Origin: Zhongshania aquimaris
Lineage (GTDB): Bacteria > Pseudomonadota > Gammaproteobacteria > Pseudomonadales > Spongiibacteraceae
Reading direction: 5' to 3'
DNA: 64,000 bases
Assembly (NCBI RefSeq): GCF_019312595.1
Contig: NZ_JAHWDQ010000005.1
Coordinates: 62,001-126,000, forward strand
Shown here: positions 54,922 to 63,773 of the stretch, in pieces
Layout: each line of letters starts with the position of its first letter
How positions within the stretch are numbered: the stretch's first letter is position 1
Notes under the pieces: generated by a model
Database searches by the model: none
What the model was told of the DNA's origin: nothing
Seen by the model: the letters and a program-made list of their open reading frames with translations, nothing else
Program-made: the position numbers and the translations under genes

Positions 54922-57678
54922 TTGACCGACATTATCGAGACCAAGCTAAATCCGCCTTATATCCGGCAAAAGCGGATGAGTCGGAGTGCTATTGCAAGGC
55001 GAACGGCACAAGAAGTGGATTCGATGCATTTTGTGAGCGTCGTGGCGCCAGCGGGGTCAGGTAAGTCTACGTTATTAGTAGAGCTGCATGAGAATTATCG
55101 ACTACAAGGTTACACTTGTAGCTGGCTGAACCTTGAACCTGGTGATGACGATCCAGTGCGTTTTGCTCGTTATATTGTCTCGGCACTGCGGGTGGTAGAC
55201 AGGTCTTTTGCAGAGCGGAGTTTAGAGTACTTAAAGTCGAATACCTCGGCGGATTTACGAGCTTTTTTTGATTCAATTATTCAGTTTGTTGCGGCCATCG
55301 ACGTGCGCTTGGCCTTATTTATCGACGATTTCCATGTATTGAAAAACTCCGAAATACTGCAATTTTGGACGCAATTTATCAGTTATGCCCCCGAAAATCT
55401 GCGCATTGTTATCGCCTCGCGCGCTAAATTGCCGCTGGATTTAAGTCGTCTCAGAATTGCCGGCGGTATTTTTGAAGTAAGTCAGAGTGACCTGAATCTC
55501 AGCGTGCAAGAAACCATGCAGTTTATGAAGGAGCAGCACAATGTTGAGCTGCCGATGCATGCGGTGCAGCTGCTGCATGACCGAACTGAAGGTTGGATGG
55601 TAGGGCTTCAACTGGCGGGGATGACGATCAGTAAATCAGATCGCAATAAAGAGGACATTATTCGGGGGTTTTCAGCGCGGGATCGTGATCTACAAGAATA
55701 CTTGTTCGAGGCAGTATACGGTTTACAAGATGACGCGACGCGGTATTTCCTACTGCGCACCGCGCCACTGAACCGCTTTTCCGCCGCATTATGCAATGTG
55801 GTTACCGGGGGGAGTGACGGTCAAGAACGCTTGGCGCAATTAGAAGCCGCCAATCTGTTTATTATTCCCCTTGATCGCGAGGGGCATTGGTATCGCTACC
55901 ATCACCTTTTTTCTGAATATCTGCTTACGCAATTACAACGCAACGAGCCGGTACAAAAGCAGGAAATATGCGAGCGTGCGGCGGACTGGTGTATTGGCGA
56001 GGGCTTGGTACTTGAGGCCATACAGTATTGTTTGGATGCGGCGTATTTTGAAAAAGCCACTGACTTGATTGCCGAACACGCTAAGAGTGTGGCCATTGGT
56101 GAGGGAAATCATTCGATTATCTTTGAGTGGATGAAAAAGCTGCCAAAGGAGTACCAATACCGTCGGCCAGAGATCTTATTGCATCACGCGTGGTCCCGGG
56201 CCTTCACCCGCGATGGTGTTGGTATTGCTGTGGCAATTTGCGAGGAATTTGAATCCCTCTTGGCAGATGCCAGCGCAAGTGCTTGGGACTTAAATGCCGA
56301 GGAGATGCAATCTTTTGTGCATCTTTGTAATGTAATCCGCTGTATTACCTTGGCTTGTTTTGAAGATGTTGACGCATGTGTTTCTGCGTCTATCGCTGTG
56401 TTGAAAGCGCTACCTCGGAATGAGTTCATGTTAGTTGCCTCAGCGTCGGTTGCGAGTGCTTATTGTCACTATCTCCAACAGAACTTTGATCTAGCGCTTA
56501 GCGCAGCAAGCGATGCCTACGTTTTTGGTCGTAAAGGCGAAAGTGCTTATGCCGCCGTATGGGGTGATTTTGTTGCGAGTTTGAGCAATGTTGAGCTTGG
56601 CCGGGTGCAGGCGGCAGAGGCGAGTGCAAGCCGTGCCGAACAGACGGTAAGCGAGGTTTTGGGGGGCGGTCAGGCTGCTGCACTTGCCGCGCTGGCTCAG
56701 GCGGAAGTCGACTGTCAGCGCTGCAATTTTGAACAATTAGAACAGGCGCTGATTGACGGTCGAGTAATTTCGACCATCTCAAATTCACCGGAACCCCTTT
56801 TAATTGCGCGTCGCTGTGAAGCCCGTTATCGGCTGTGGCTTGGGGAGTACGCTGCGGCCTGCCGCGTGCTGCAAGAGGGGCAGGACATCGCACTTACCCT
56901 AGATATGCCGCGGTTGTATTTTGCGTTTATTGCCGAGGAAGTTGAACTGCAATTACATTGTGGTGATGTTGCCGGGGCGCGGGGCACCGCGCGACGGACG
57001 GATATATTAAATCGCGAAAATGCGCTTATTGACACTCGGCAGCAATCCGCCGTTGTTGAGTGTATTGATCTGACTGAGGTGCGAATCCATTTAGCAGAAA
57101 AGCGCGCTGAAGAAGCGCTAAAGCTCATTAATCATCTTTTGGGCAAGGCGCAGCGCGACGGTCGTCTCGCTTTAGTACAGCAATTACGCACAATGAAATC
57201 ATTAGCGTTGTGGATGTTGCTTAGGGAGGCTGAGGCAGTACGTGAACTTGATCAAGTCGTTAGTGCCGCAACCACGGAGGTGCAAATGTATCCCTTGTAC
57301 CGAGTCGGCCCTAGACTGTTGCCAATTCTTAAGCAGCTGCAAAGCAAGCAAATTGGGGTTGCCGCCGATACTGCGAAACATGCTAAACATCAGTTTGTCC
57401 GGCGCTTAACGTCACTGTTAGGCGGCGCGGAGGATGAGTCTGCTGAGGCTGCACTGCAAAGTAGTGTATCGCCATTGGGGCTTGTCGAACCTTTAACTGG
57501 TCGACAATTGGAAATTTTACGGTTAATCGGTACTGGCTTAGGAAATAAGGAGCTCGCTGAAACATTGCACATCAGTCTGTCGACGGTCAAATGGCATGTG
57601 CATAATATTATCGAAAAATTAGGTGTTAAAAATAGAACTGCTGCAGTCTCATATGCGCGTATCAACAACCTCATTTAA
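54922..57678 (+). CDS. MalT/AlkS-type LuxR-family ATP-dependent activator
   Basis: 918 residues. N-terminal STAND/NTPase domain with Walker A APAGSGKST (K48), LALFIDDFHVL (Walker B), WMVGLQLAGM and RYHHLFSEYLL motifs; long TPR-like middle; C-terminal LuxR HTH (LTGRQLEILRLIGTGLGNKELAETL, ISLSTVKWHVHNIIEKLGVKNR). This is the MalT/AlkS class, which needs ATP and an inducer. TTG start at 54922 with AGAGG five bases upstream. Divergent from the SOI-like/aldehyde dehydrogenase operon and therefore its probable regulator. AlkS controls alkane oxidation in Pseudomonas, a suggestive parallel. Confidence 0.9.
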   Translation: MTDIIETKLNPPYIRQKRMSRSAIARRTAQEVDSMHFVSVVAPAGSGKSTLLVELHENYRLQGYTCSWLNLEPGDDDPVRFARYIVSALRVVDRSFAERSLEYLKSNTSADLRAFFDSIIQFVAAIDVRLALFIDDFHVLKNSEILQFWTQFISYAPENLRIVIASRAKLPLDLSRLRIAGGIFEVSQSDLNLSVQETMQFMKEQHNVELPMHAVQLLHDRTEGWMVGLQLAGMTISKSDRNKEDIIRGFSARDRDLQEYLFEAVYGLQDDATRYFLLRTAPLNRFSAALCNVVTGGSDGQERLAQLEAANLFIIPLDREGHWYRYHHLFSEYLLTQLQRNEPVQKQEICERAADWCIGEGLVLEAIQYCLDAAYFEKATDLIAEHAKSVAIGEGNHSIIFEWMKKLPKEYQYRRPEILLHHAWSRAFTRDGVGIAVAICEEFESLLADASASAWDLNAEEMQSFVHLCNVIRCITLACFEDVDACVSASIAVLKALPRNEFMLVASASVASAYCHYLQQNFDLALSAASDAYVFGRKGESAYAAVWGDFVASLSNVELGRVQAAEASASRAEQTVSEVLGGGQAAALAALAQAEVDCQRCNFEQLEQALIDGRVISTISNSPEPLLIARRCEARYRLWLGEYAAACRVLQEGQDIALTLDMPRLYFAFIAEEVELQLHCGDVAGARGTARRTDILNRENALIDTRQQSAVVECIDLTEVRIHLAEKRAEEALKLINHLLGKAQRDGRLALVQQLRTMKSLALWMLLREAEAVRELDQVVSAATTEVQMYPLYRVGPRLLPILKQLQSKQIGVAADTAKHAKHQFVRRLTSLLGGAEDESAEAALQSSVSPLGLVEPLTGRQLEILRLIGTGLGNKELAETLHISLSTVKWHVHNIIEKLGVKNRTAAVSYARINNLI

Positions 57679-57999
57679 TTGCTTTCCAATTGTTGAATCC
57701 ACCACTAAGACTGGCCTGCGTCTGCACGCTCGACAAGATCCTATACCGAAAAGTGGCCAGCCTCAGTTTTTACCCTAAATAGACCAACAAGCTCATTCTA
57801 TGGGTGAATCGGTAAGTTTCGCTCTTGTCATGCTTAATCGCTACGCTATGAATTATGTGATTCACTGATTGGGATTGAAAAGTATTTTAGCCGTGCCCCT
57901 CCTGCAGTATCCTTGGTTAATTGAAGTCGTATTTATTGTGATTGTCATGCAATAGACCCTAGGACCTTATAGTGCGGTATCGGCTAGCTGGAGACAGAA
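57679..57999. other. Intergenic region without a gene
   Basis: This 321-base gap between the activator and the molybdopterin oxidoreductase contains no supported ORF. The promoter of the downstream gene should be in its last 100 bases. I see no clear hairpin terminator. Confidence 0.5.
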
Positions 58000-60177
58000 A
58001 TGAAATCGATTGTGGGCGGAGGGCCTAAGAAGCTTCTCTATACCTTGAAGACCGCGAATAAGATCGGTCTACTTAGTTCGGCTAAAGCCTTAAATTCGAG
58101 CAATGCCTGCAAGGCGTGTGGCTTGGGTATGGGTGGTCAGCGCGGAGGTATGATTAATGAGCTGGACGAATTCCCCTCGGTTTGTAATAAAAGTGTTCAA
58201 GCGCAATCCACCGATATTCAAAAACCCATTCCCCCTGAAATATTTGCACATAGCCTAGATGAGTTTCGGGCTCTGTCGGCATTCCAACTTGAACATTTGG
58301 GGCGCTTGGGTAAGCCAATTTACAAGGCGGCGGGCGAGCAACACTATCGCGAAGTGGACTGGGATTGGGCGCTGGATCGCGCCGCCGCGGGCATGGCAAA
58401 GGTAGATCCCGATCGCAGTTTTTTCTATAGCTCAGGCCGCTCTTCAAATGAGGCGGGTTTTGTTCTGCAGCTGATGGCGCGGCTTTACGGCACCAATAAT
58501 ATTAGCAACTGCTCTTATTACTGCCATCAAGCGACCGGCGAAGCCTTGGGTAATACCGTTGGCACCGGTACTGCCACTGTTGAGCTTGATGATATCGCCC
58601 ACTGTGATTTGTTTTTCTTGATCGGCGCAAACCCTGCCTCTAATCACCCGCGACTACTCCATAAACTGATCGGTTTACGCCGTCGCGGTGGTGCGGTAGT
58701 CGTGATCAATCCGCTGCGAGAGGCGGGCTTGGTGCAGTTTGCTGCGCCTAAAATGATCAGCTCTATGATCAAGGGCGGGGACGAAGTAGCGAGTATTTAT
58801 TTGCAGCCAAAAATCGGCAGCGATATCGCTTTGTTCACGGCTATTGCCAAGGCAGTGATTGAGAAGGGAGGCAGCGCGCAGGCCTTTATTGCGCAGCACT
58901 GCAGCGGTTATACGGAGTTTTTAAGTCACGTTGAATCTCAGTCTTGGGCTGCATTGCTAGATCGCTGCGGTATTGCTAAAGAGCAGGTTTTGCAGGTCGC
59001 CGATATGTATATCAATTCCCAGAGCGCGATTTTTGCGTGGGGTATGGGCATGACTCACCATCGTCATGGCGTCGACAATATTGAATGGATTAGCAACCTC
59101 GCTTTACTGCGTGGCATGGTCGGCAAGGCCAATGCCGGCCTGCTGCCACTGCGCGGGCATAGCAATGTGCAAGGCATAGGAACGATTGGTGTTAAGCCGG
59201 TGCTGCCCAGTGAAGTCTATGAGCGCATCGAAGCAACCTTTGGGGTGAGCTTGCCGAGCAAGAAAGGCATGCACACGCTGGAGTCGCTGGAGCGGGCTCA
59301 TGAGGGAGGCATAGATGCGGCTCTTATTCTTGGCGGAAATTTATACGAAGCCACGCCAGACAGTAAGTGGGCTGCAAAGGCGCTGGATAATATTGGCCTG
59401 AAAATTTTCCTGACCACGACCCTCAACCGAGGCCATATCACTGGCGTCGACAGCGGCGAGGTGCTGGTGCTACCCGTTTGCGCGCGGGACGAAGAGCCAG
59501 AACCAACGACGCAAGAATCGATGTTTAACTATGTACGTTTGAGTGATGGTGGTATTGAACGTATTGCATCGGTTCGTTCAGAAGTGGCCATTCTTTCGGA
59601 TATCGCCGCAAAATTGATACCGGCCAGTAAAATTAATTTCAGTGAATTTAAGCGTCATCAGCATGTTCGTGACGCTATCGCTAAGGTCGTTCCCGGTTTG
59701 GAAGAGTTGGCTGATATTGATGTGGCCAAACGTGAATTCTATGTACACGGTCGGCTCAAGCACACGCCTGAATTTAACACTGACGACGGAAAGGCCCGCT
59801 TTGTGGTTCCTCTGAACGCGGTAGAATCGGGGTCGTCTCAGCGCCCCTTTACCATGATGACCATCCGCAGCGAAGGCCAGTTTAATTCCATTATCTACGA
59901 AGAGAATGACAGTTATCGCGGTGTTACAAATCGTTGGACGGTATTGCTGAATCAGCAAGACGCACTGGAGTTGGGGGTGAGTGAGGGTGCGACGGTCGAT
60001 ATCAGCTCTGACTACGGAGAGATGCGTGGTGTTGAGGTGAAGTTATTTAATCTGCCGCAGGGCTGCATTGCTGCGTATTACCCTGAGGCAAATGTATTGA
60101 GTTCGCGATTAACAGATCCACGTTCACATACGCCGCAATTTAAGTCGATCGCGGTTTCGGTGTCGCGGTGTGGGTAA
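58000..60177 (+). CDS. FdhF/YdeP-family molybdopterin oxidoreductase
   Basis: 725 residues, close in order of motifs to E. coli YdeP: an N-terminal Cys pair NACKACGLGMG (C37, C40), FYSSGRSSNEAGFVLQLMARLYGTNN, then SNCSYYCHQATG, LFFLIGANPASNHPRLLHKL, GMGMTHHRHGVDN and LLPLRGHSNVQG, with a C-terminal MopB-type domain (GVTNRWTVLLNQQDALELG). It binds Mo-bis-MGD. Physiological substrate of the YdeP group is not known; formate dehydrogenase activity should not be assumed. GGAG upstream of ATG. Convergent with the amidohydrolase gene. Confidence 0.87.
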   Translation: MKSIVGGGPKKLLYTLKTANKIGLLSSAKALNSSNACKACGLGMGGQRGGMINELDEFPSVCNKSVQAQSTDIQKPIPPEIFAHSLDEFRALSAFQLEHLGRLGKPIYKAAGEQHYREVDWDWALDRAAAGMAKVDPDRSFFYSSGRSSNEAGFVLQLMARLYGTNNISNCSYYCHQATGEALGNTVGTGTATVELDDIAHCDLFFLIGANPASNHPRLLHKLIGLRRRGGAVVVINPLREAGLVQFAAPKMISSMIKGGDEVASIYLQPKIGSDIALFTAIAKAVIEKGGSAQAFIAQHCSGYTEFLSHVESQSWAALLDRCGIAKEQVLQVADMYINSQSAIFAWGMGMTHHRHGVDNIEWISNLALLRGMVGKANAGLLPLRGHSNVQGIGTIGVKPVLPSEVYERIEATFGVSLPSKKGMHTLESLERAHEGGIDAALILGGNLYEATPDSKWAAKALDNIGLKIFLTTTLNRGHITGVDSGEVLVLPVCARDEEPEPTTQESMFNYVRLSDGGIERIASVRSEVAILSDIAAKLIPASKINFSEFKRHQHVRDAIAKVVPGLEELADIDVAKREFYVHGRLKHTPEFNTDDGKARFVVPLNAVESGSSQRPFTMMTIRSEGQFNSIIYEENDSYRGVTNRWTVLLNQQDALELGVSEGATVDISSDYGEMRGVEVKLFNLPQGCIAAYYPEANVLSSRLTDPRSHTPQFKSIAVSVSRCG

Positions 60178-60218
60178 CGCGGTGTGTATTCACAATAGTT
60201 AGTGCCCAGTATCGCGGG

Positions 60219-62096
60219 TTAAGCAGCAGACGCTCTAAGCAGCCTCCCCATGGGCTTGGTTTCAAGTTCAGTGCTAAAGGCGTCGTTCTCCCACGCGATA
60301 TTCCCGCCAATCATTACCAGTGGTACAACGCCGTCAGAGCGATTAACTAGTTGTTCGTGATTGTATTCATTGCGGTGCTGACGAATAACATTGGCTTCCC
60401 CATCGTAATTCGCTAGCTGTTTAGGGTCTATCAAGATCAAATCAGCGACATCACCCTCATTAATCGTGCCCGCCTTAACGCCAAATAAATCAGCGGCGTC
60501 TTTAGTCAAACGTTTTACGATATAGCTAATATCTTTGTCGCCGCCGCTTGATGCTAGCTTTAGGCTGCGCAGATTTACATCATAAAACGCCATATTGGTA
60601 AGGTGCGCGCCACAGTCGTTAAATCCGGGCATCAGCAGCGGGTTCATGAGTAGTTCGCGAATTGTGTCAGGGTTGCGATTCGCGGTGACCGTACTCCAGC
60701 TCAAATCGAGGTCAAAGGTCCGCAGTAGTTGCAGCATAAAGTCGGCTTCATCACTGACCCAAAAGAAGTCCTGGTTGATGATGCTTAGCTCTTGCTGACT
60801 AATGTCACTGGGGATATTGCCGCGTTTAATATCAAGTATGCGATCCAGTACATACTGCATATTTAGGCCAAGCCAGTGATCAATGGGGCAGCGTTCCACG
60901 GTCATATCGCTGAGTTTGCGGTTAAAGGCATAGTCTTCAATATTTAATCTGCGTTTTAACTTTGCCAAGCCCCAGCCTTGTTTTCCTTTTAGCCACATTG
61001 AACGAAAAGCGCTTATATATTCAGGGTCGTTGAGAATAGTAAGTCTGGCTTGACGATCTTCTAAATTCGTTTCGTTGAGTCTCCTTAGCTCCGGAATCTC
61101 TTCAGATAGCGGGGTGACTGCGCCATCTGACCAGACTTTGAATGGCGCACCAAGCGCCTGCAAATGAAAGTCGCCTTGAATAAATTTGGAATTTAAAATC
61201 TTCGCTAATAATTTGGCCAGACGGAGTAATCTCCAGTTATTGGCAACATCTAAGGCCGCAACGACGGTAGTTCGCAAGGGCTTTTTGTGTAACCTACCGC
61301 TGGTAAGTAAAAAGGTTTTGATGGTGTTAATGGCGCTGTCCTTCGGGGGTGTCGCCTGCCATACCGCGCCGTGGTCGCGCACAACCTGGGTAAGCTTTTT
61401 AATCTCACCGTATTTGGCAAATTGGGTCGGTATGGTTTTCTCGCAATTAGGTTGATTTGCCAGGTAATGGAAGGGAAGCGCATCGGTTGAAAAACCCGCG
61501 TAGCCAAGTTTGAGTGCGTCGCTAAGCTTGGCTTGCATGGTCTTTAGTTCGCTGTCGTTGGGATCGCGGCTGATGCTGTTGTCAAAACCCATGGCGTCAA
61601 TCCGCAGCATGGAGTGGGGCATTAGGGCGACGACATTTGGGCCAAGGTTAAGCTCTTCCAGGTGTTCCAAGTATGTCTTTGGCGAGTCCCAATGAACTCT
61701 TTCTGCGCAGCTGCGCAGAAAAGATTTGGGTAAATTCTCAACTCTAGCGAAGCAATCGACAATCGGGTCTATATCACCGCTCCGTTGGTTGCCAAAGGCC
61801 AGGCCTAAACTGCAGTTCGCAATGACCACGCTAGTTGTGCCATGCCGAAGTGATTCGGGTAAGCCTGGTGAAAATTCCAGCTCCAGGTCGTAGTGGGTGT
61901 GGATGTCAAAAAATCCTGGCATTAGCCATTTGCCCTTGCCGTCTATAACGCGCGATGCACTGTCTGCGGCTAAGTCTTTACCTCGTGCGACAATTTTGCC
62001 GGCGGCTATGGCGATGTCTTCAATAATGGCGGGCTCTCCATTATTAAAAATCTTGGCGCCTTTTATCAGAGTATCGAATAGCGGTGATGAGCTCAT
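60219..62096 (-). CDS. Amidohydrolase, N-acyl-D-amino-acid deacylase family
   Basis: 625 residues. Metal-dependent hydrolase of the D-aminoacylase group: DTLIKGAKIFNNGEPAIIEDIAI N-terminal beta segment, metal motif DIHTHYDLELEF, GTTSVVIANCSLGLAFG (with the Cys metal ligand typical of D-aminoacylases), and C-terminal EGDVADLILIDP. The physiological substrate could be a long-chain acyl-amide or related compound. It is followed upstream on the same strand by a TetR gene 17 bp away, so the two are probably co-transcribed and co-regulated. Confidence 0.87.
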   Translation of the reverse strand: MSSSPLFDTLIKGAKIFNNGEPAIIEDIAIAAGKIVARGKDLAADSASRVIDGKGKWLMPGFFDIHTHYDLELEFSPGLPESLRHGTTSVVIANCSLGLAFGNQRSGDIDPIVDCFARVENLPKSFLRSCAERVHWDSPKTYLEHLEELNLGPNVVALMPHSMLRIDAMGFDNSISRDPNDSELKTMQAKLSDALKLGYAGFSTDALPFHYLANQPNCEKTIPTQFAKYGEIKKLTQVVRDHGAVWQATPPKDSAINTIKTFLLTSGRLHKKPLRTTVVAALDVANNWRLLRLAKLLAKILNSKFIQGDFHLQALGAPFKVWSDGAVTPLSEEIPELRRLNETNLEDRQARLTILNDPEYISAFRSMWLKGKQGWGLAKLKRRLNIEDYAFNRKLSDMTVERCPIDHWLGLNMQYVLDRILDIKRGNIPSDISQQELSIINQDFFWVSDEADFMLQLLRTFDLDLSWSTVTANRNPDTIRELLMNPLLMPGFNDCGAHLTNMAFYDVNLRSLKLASSGGDKDISYIVKRLTKDAADLFGVKAGTINEGDVADLILIDPKQLANYDGEANVIRQHRNEYNHEQLVNRSDGVVPLVMIGGNIAWENDAFSTELETKPMGRLLRASAA

Positions 62097-62113
62097 GGAT
62101 TTTACCTATTATG

Positions 62114-62710
62114 TTATAAGTGCTCGAAATAACTGGCTAGCATGCTTGCGCCCAGCTCCAGCGTCGTTTCCTTTGATTGGTCTGGTTTTCCGAATACATG
62201 GCGGTGTACCAATCCTTCGGCCATCGCGAATAAATTAAACGCAACGGCCTCGGCATTTTCGATATTAAAGCTACGCACGAAATGTAATACGCGCTCGTCC
62301 AATAGAGTTTCACCGTGCTTTAAAATTTCTGCGAGCTTCGGGTCCAAAGTCTTGCGATGTTCTAATACTTGGTGCAATTCTGGTTCCGCTTCGTGGAAGG
62401 CATAAATCAGCGTGAGCACATAGTGGAATATGTCTTTGGTGGTATTAGCTTGTTCACTTATCGACATGAATTCAGTTGCCGACGGTACTTGTTGATAAAG
62501 ATCTTCGATGCGCTGCTGCGCGATAACGCACAAAATGTCTTCTTTATTTTCGAAATATTGATAAAAGGTGCCGGTTGCGACGCTGGCTCTGCTAGCGATT
62601 GTCTTTGCCGTGGTGTTGTCATAACCCTGCTTAACAAAGCACACTTTCGCTGCGCTAATTAAAGCGCTGCGTTTTTGCTTGGCTCTAGCTTGGGTAGGAA
62701 TTGCTTTCAT
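62114..62710 (-). CDS. TetR-family transcriptional regulator
   Basis: 198 residues. HTH region RSALISAAKVCFVKQGYDNTT, then ASVATGTFYQYFENKEDIL is the TetR signature. The C-terminal ligand domain is helical with no further hint. It is transcribed with the amidohydrolase and divergent from the MEST-like hydrolase; a 22-bp palindrome lies between. Confidence 0.92.
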   Translation of the reverse strand: MKAIPTQARAKQKRSALISAAKVCFVKQGYDNTTAKTIASRASVATGTFYQYFENKEDILCVIAQQRIEDLYQQVPSATEFMSISEQANTTKDIFHYVLTLIYAFHEAEPELHQVLEHRKTLDPKLAEILKHGETLLDERVLHFVRSFNIENAEAVAFNLFAMAEGLVHRHVFGKPDQSKETTLELGASMLASYFEHL

Positions 62711-62774
62711 TGTGACGCTCTAATATTGAATTCTGCTGGTGTAGTTTGGGTAGTGATGTTGGCAATATAGTCAA

Positions 62775-62796
62775 AACTTGAACTAGACGTCAAGTT
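62775..62796. promoter_or_regulatory. Palindromic candidate TetR operator
   Basis: Perfect 7-bp arms AACTTGA (62775-62781) and TCAAGTT (62790-62796) with an 8-bp centre, in the divergent intergenic region of the TetR and hydrolase genes. Size and position are normal for a TetR-family operator controlling both directions. Confidence 0.65.
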
Positions 62797-62858
62797 CGGC
62801 TTTAATTGAAAAGCGCACATTTATGGTTTATCAGCCGTCGTTTAAGTCTGGAGTCGAG

Positions 62859-63773
62859 ATGAGTTTCGAAAATGCGGGTAACTTACAAAACGATCTTGCC
62901 GCGTGGAGGGCGAGTGGAGAGTGCTTGGATATATGTGGCCATCAAATATTTGTAAAAGACGAGGGCGATAGGCAATTGCCGGTGTTGTTGCTGATTCACG
63001 GCTTTCCAACCTCAAGTTGGGATTGGTCAGGCGTTTGGGATGAGCTAAAGCGCCATTTTCGATTGGTCGCTCTCGACATGCTGGGTTTTGGTTTCTCTGA
63101 TAAGCCCAATGTGAGTAGTTACTCGATTCACGGTCAGGCCGACATCGTCGAAGCGCTTATAGCGGCTAAATCCTTAGACAGCTTTCACGTGCTGGCTCAC
63201 GATTACGGCGACACGGTTGCACAGGAACTTTTGGCTAGGCAGCAGAGTGGCGCTGGAATAGGCCGATGGCTGTCGTGTTGCTTTCTAAACGGCGGTCTAT
63301 TTCCAGAAACCCATCACGCCCTATTAACGCAAAAATTATTGCTAAGCCCATTGGGGCCGCTGGTGAATAAATTAGCTGGATTCAAGCGGTTCAGCGCTAA
63401 CTTTAGCTCGGTTTTCGGGCCGCATACTAAGCCGACGGCGGAGGAGTTGGCCGTATTTTGGCAGATAATTAATGAGAAAGACGGCAAACATATCTTTCAC
63501 AATTTAATTACCTATATGCGAGATCGTAAACTGCATCGCGAGCGTTGGGTGAACGTCTTACAGCAATCCGCTATTCCGCTGGCACTAATTAACGGCTCCC
63601 TTGATCCTGTGTCAGGTGCTCATATGGTCGCGCGCTATCAAGAGCTCAACTGCCGGCTGGACTACCTCGGTGTATTGGCGGAAATTGGGCATTATCCTCA
63701 GGTGGAAGATTCACGCGGAGTCGTTAAACACTACCTTACATTTATGGACGGGATAGGATATCAATCGAAATAG
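62859..63773 (+). CDS. MEST-like alpha/beta hydrolase
   Basis: 304 residues from ATG 62859 (GGAG six bases upstream; the in-frame ATG at 62823 lacks a ribosome site). Oxyanion motif LLLIHGFPTSSWDWSG, nucleophile elbow with D115 in AHDYGDTVAQELL, then LNGGLFPETHHALLTQKLL, FGPHTKPTAEEL, INGSLDPVSG and EIGHYPQVED with the His. This sequence of blocks matches mammalian MEST/PEG1, from memory. An Asp nucleophile is typical of epoxide hydrolases and dehalogenases. Substrate unknown. Likely controlled by the divergent TetR gene. Confidence 0.85.
   Translation: MSFENAGNLQNDLAAWRASGECLDICGHQIFVKDEGDRQLPVLLLIHGFPTSSWDWSGVWDELKRHFRLVALDMLGFGFSDKPNVSSYSIHGQADIVEALIAAKSLDSFHVLAHDYGDTVAQELLARQQSGAGIGRWLSCCFLNGGLFPETHHALLTQKLLLSPLGPLVNKLAGFKRFSANFSSVFGPHTKPTAEELAVFWQIINEKDGKHIFHNLITYMRDRKLHRERWVNVLQQSAIPLALINGSLDPVSGAHMVARYQELNCRLDYLGVLAEIGHYPQVEDSRGVVKHYLTFMDGIGYQSK

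Noticed and set aside
45436..57678. A styrene degradation operon
   Set aside because: No styrene monooxygenase (StyAB), sensor kinase StyS or phenylacetyl-CoA ligase-specific context; only the isomerase-like proteins recall that pathway.
58000..60177. Calling the molybdoenzyme a formate dehydrogenase
   Set aside because: It aligns with YdeP by motif order and lacks formate dehydrogenase partner genes nearby.
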